DNA of 64,000 nt from NCBI RefSeq assembly GCF_008329535.1, contig NZ_NPKR01000003.1, positions 62,001 through 126,000 of the forward strand. Reading direction: 5' to 3'. Below the pieces are notes generated by a model. That model ran no database searches. It saw nothing but the letters and a program-made list of their open reading frames with translations, and had not been told where the DNA came from. Below, piece by piece: positions 63,602-64,000 of the stretch (position 1 is its first letter; each line of letters begins with the position of its first letter). A program made the translations under genes and the position numbers. Source of the stretch: Mycolicibacterium sp. P1-18. GTDB lineage: Bacteria; Actinomycetota; Actinomycetes; Mycobacteriales; Mycobacteriaceae.

Positions 63602-64000
63602 CTAGCGGTCTTCGTCCGACTGGCCGACCAGTGCGGTCACGCGGATCTCGACGCGCATGCCAGGCGCGCCCAGGGCGGCGACGCCGAGTTGTGTCCAGAT
63701 GGGCGCCCGGTCGCCCATCCGCTTGCGGAACTGCTCGACCATGACGCTGGTGTGGTCGTCGCCGATCGTGTCGGCGGCGGTGGGGACGTGGTAACTGTCG
63801 ACGGCGATGACGTCGGTCCAACTCGCCCCCACGGTGGCCAGGGTGCGCTCGACGTTCTCGAACGCCTGCACGATTTCCTCGTCGAGGGCTTCGGGAAAGC
63901 TGACGGGGAAGCTCAGGTCGCGGCCCCAGCCACCCTGCCCCGAGATCTCGACCCGGTCTCCCACGCGGACCGCCTGGCGGTAGTGCAGCATCTCGAGCAG
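63602..64000 (-). CDS. RidA-family protein, cut by the right window edge
   Basis: The visible 132 residues carry RidA features: 'YRQAVRVGDRVEISGQGGWG', 'EIVQAFENVERTLATVGASW', 'DVIAVDSYHVPTAAD' and the C-terminal 'GAPGMRVEIRVTALVGQ' with the substrate-binding Arg and Glu. An internal Met at 63991 is in frame, but the reading frame stays open to the edge with a family-like sequence, so the start is probably outside the window. Convergent with the lipoprotein gene, 3 bases apart. Confidence 0.8.
   Translation of the reverse strand: MLEMLHYRQAVRVGDRVEISGQGGWGRDLSFPVSFPEALDEEIVQAFENVERTLATVGASWTDVIAVDSYHVPTAADTIGDDHTSVMVEQFRKRMGDRAPIWTQLGVAALGAPGMRVEIRVTALVGQSDEDR

Overview
The window looks like chromosomal DNA of a fast-growing, environmental Mycobacterium-type actinobacterium (Mycolicibacterium-like). 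GC is high throughout. There is an MmpS/MmpL pair, a cutinase, a ThrE-type exporter, a Tat-exported DUF1906 protein like Rv2525c, an Rv2466c-like thioredoxin-fold protein, many TetR and MarR regulators, and many genes whose start codon sits 6-7 bases after a TANNNT -10 box (leaderless transcripts). No rRNA, tRNA, IS element, prophage or CRISPR array was seen. It reads as dense catabolic and transport DNA, with genes joined by 4-base ATGA/GTGA overlaps.

Layout. 1-6.9 kb: MarR regulator, Tat-exported PhoD-like phosphatase, MmyB-type regulator facing an E. coli-type dihydroxy-acid dehydratase, and an MFS exporter facing its TetR. 6.9-14.5 kb: sugar locus with a complete ABC importer (ATPase, two permeases, binding lipoprotein) and a PfkB kinase, divergent from a DeoR regulator and a GH4 glycosidase. 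14.5-22.1 kb: LysR regulon in which a flavin monooxygenase, RidA, DUF1028, M20 hydrolase and aspartate ammonia-lyase lie on one side of LysR and a PuuC-like aldehyde dehydrogenase on the other; the same sequence box lies in both promoters. 22.1-30.4 kb: probable (acetyl)polyamine or amine catabolism with a histone-deacetylase-fold amidohydrolase, class III aminotransferase, two permeases, a GMC oxidoreductase and a TetR with matching operators.

30.4-33.2 kb: cutinase, thiolase and TetR. 33.4-36.7 kb: mmpS plus an mmpL broken by a one-base frameshift. 36.8-39.2 kb: a compact reactive-sulfur operon with a CsoR-family regulator lacking the copper-ligand histidine (CstR-like), a monothiol Rv2466c-like protein, a 55-residue cysteine-rich protein and a sulfide:quinone-oxidoreductase-like flavoprotein, with a classic CsoR-family operator in front. 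39.2-43.2 kb: lycopene cyclase preceded by a leaderless 21-codon leader ORF, a GlcD-like FAD oxidase and ThrE. 43.2-52.6 kb: a large secreted alpha/beta hydrolase, SDR, DJ-1/PfpI protein, BBE-type oxidase, a NIPSNAP/DUF4267/TetR unit, type II NADH dehydrogenase and the DUF1906 protein.

52.6-60.8 kb: amine-nitrogen module with an XRE-cupin regulator, HutD-like protein, DAO-type FAD oxidase, GlnT-type glutamine synthetase homologue, three glutamate-synthase-domain proteins (amidotransferase, GXGXG, FMN-binding) and a carbamoylase-type M20 hydrolase with an in-frame TAA near its end. The set resembles a one-oxidase version of the N-methylglutamate pathway. 60.9-64 kb: SRPBCC protein, MarR, DUF2000 protein, beta-lactamase-fold lipoprotein and a RidA protein cut by the window edge. 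All functional assignments rest on motif reading and memory of families; no search was run.
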